Shown here in pieces: positions 57,950 to 58,222 of a stretch of DNA of 58,222 nucleotides (position 1 is its first letter; every line of letters starts with the position of its first letter). The notes under the pieces were generated by a model. That model was not told the DNA's origin and searched no databases. It was given only the letters and a program-made list of their open reading frames with translations. The DNA is from Streptococcus sp. 263_SSPC (GTDB lineage Bacteria; Bacillota; Bacilli; Lactobacillales; Aerococcaceae): positions 1 through 58,222 of the forward strand of contig NZ_JVNU01000055.1 in NCBI RefSeq assembly GCF_001071995.1, written 5' to 3'. The position numbers and the translations under genes are program-made.

Positions 57950-58222
57950 TTACGCTTTCTTACGTTTGAATAAGATTGCTCCTCCAAAGATTACCAAAAT
58001 AGTTCCTACAACCATTGAGACTGATTTTGTTGTACCAGTATTTGGTAATTCTTGTCCAGATGCACTAGCAGATGCTTCTGTTACTGGAGCCGCCGTTGTT
58101 GGAGCTTCTGTTACTGAAGCTGCTGTTGTTGGAACTTCTGTTACTGGCGCCGCCGTTGTTGGAGCTTCTGTTACTGGCGCCGCCGTTGTTGGAGCTTCTG
58201 TTACTGAAGCTGCTGTTGTTGG
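57950..58222 (-). CDS. LPXTG surface protein, C-terminal end with decapeptide repeats (partial)
   Basis: 90 visible residues; the 5' part is outside the window. It consists of a 10-residue repeat PTTAAPVTEA (variants PTTAASVTEA, PTTAAPVTEV), then SASASGQELPNTGTTKS, a hydrophobic span (VSMVVGTILVIFGGAILF) and KRKKA: a complete sortase A sorting signal with LPNTG. The repeat is a wall-spanning stalk. It is encoded by 30-nt direct repeats, which may change in number. Adhesin or other ligand-binding head unknown. Confidence 0.9.
   Translation of the reverse strand, partial: PTTAASVTEAPTTAAPVTEAPTTAAPVTEVPTTAASVTEAPTTAAPVTEASASASGQELPNTGTTKSVSMVVGTILVIFGGAILFKRKKA

Noticed and set aside
58060-58222. 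Regular 30-nt direct repeats that could look like a CRISPR array
   Set aside because: They are contiguous with no spacers and stay in frame as a decapeptide repeat leading into an LPXTG sorting signal.

Overview
The window reads as chromosome from a low-GC Gram-positive bacterium of the Lactobacillales. Support comes from the ccpA-pepQ divergent pair, the rpsP-khpA-rimM-trmD-rplS block, a racE/rdgB/YfcE/CBS operon, MutS2 and RNase HIII, a T-box in front of pheST, a histidine-triad surface protein, class A and B PBPs and an LPXTG protein. Gene content and the Thr-rich surface proteins make me think of a Granulicatella-like member of the Carnobacteriaceae; that genus guess is inference and no rRNA is present to test it.

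Layout. 1-5490 is one end of a prophage: a tyrosine integrase and a LexA-like CI repressor on the + strand, and divergent early genes running left off the window edge to a Gp157-family gene. It also holds a structured RNA candidate (1343-1735), two membrane micro-peptide genes and duplicated palindromic operators. The integrase end abuts the 3' end of rplS. 5600-10450 is the ribosome/tRNA maturation block (rplS, an ArsR regulator, trmD, rimM, an unknown protein, a DUF1576 membrane protein, khpA, rpsP). 10650-17500 carries PBP2A, ccpA/pepQ, ytxHG and mscS. 17800-27600 carries the cbpB/phosphodiesterase/RacE-RdgB fusion operon, a GntR-ABC operon, trxA, mutS2, cvpA, zapA and rnhC. 28000-32300 has CorA, a Pht-like metal-binding surface protein and an M42 peptidase. 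32460-38340 is a tandem array of ten DUF1307/YehR-like lipoprotein genes. 38740-44000 is a polyamine-type ABC importer followed by an MTA/SAH-deaminase-like amidohydrolase. 44460-58222 holds pheST, Nudix, PBP2B, YfhO, sodA, a CshB-type helicase, a DUF1189 protein, a degenerate IS3 piece and the C-terminal end of an LPXTG adhesin.

The most unusual signal is a family of seven long hairpin repeats (about 190-290 bp; near 9.7, 17.7, 20.5, 27.8, 38.6, 44.3 and 56.3 kb). All are intergenic and lie next to gene 3' ends. They share motifs around an inner hairpin (GCGAATTA ... TTTGAGGCT), while their outer and inner stems differ in sequence from copy to copy yet stay self-complementary. Three copies are preceded on the left by a strong palindrome plus a related pyrimidine-rich stretch. 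They look like a modular family of structured, probably mobile, elements. Other candidates for new biology are the prophage RNA with a leader-type mini-ORF whose ribosome site can pair downstream, and the lipoprotein array.

Many start codons were reassigned here from ribosome-binding-site spacing. Function assignments rest on recognised motifs and gene order only; no database search was possible.
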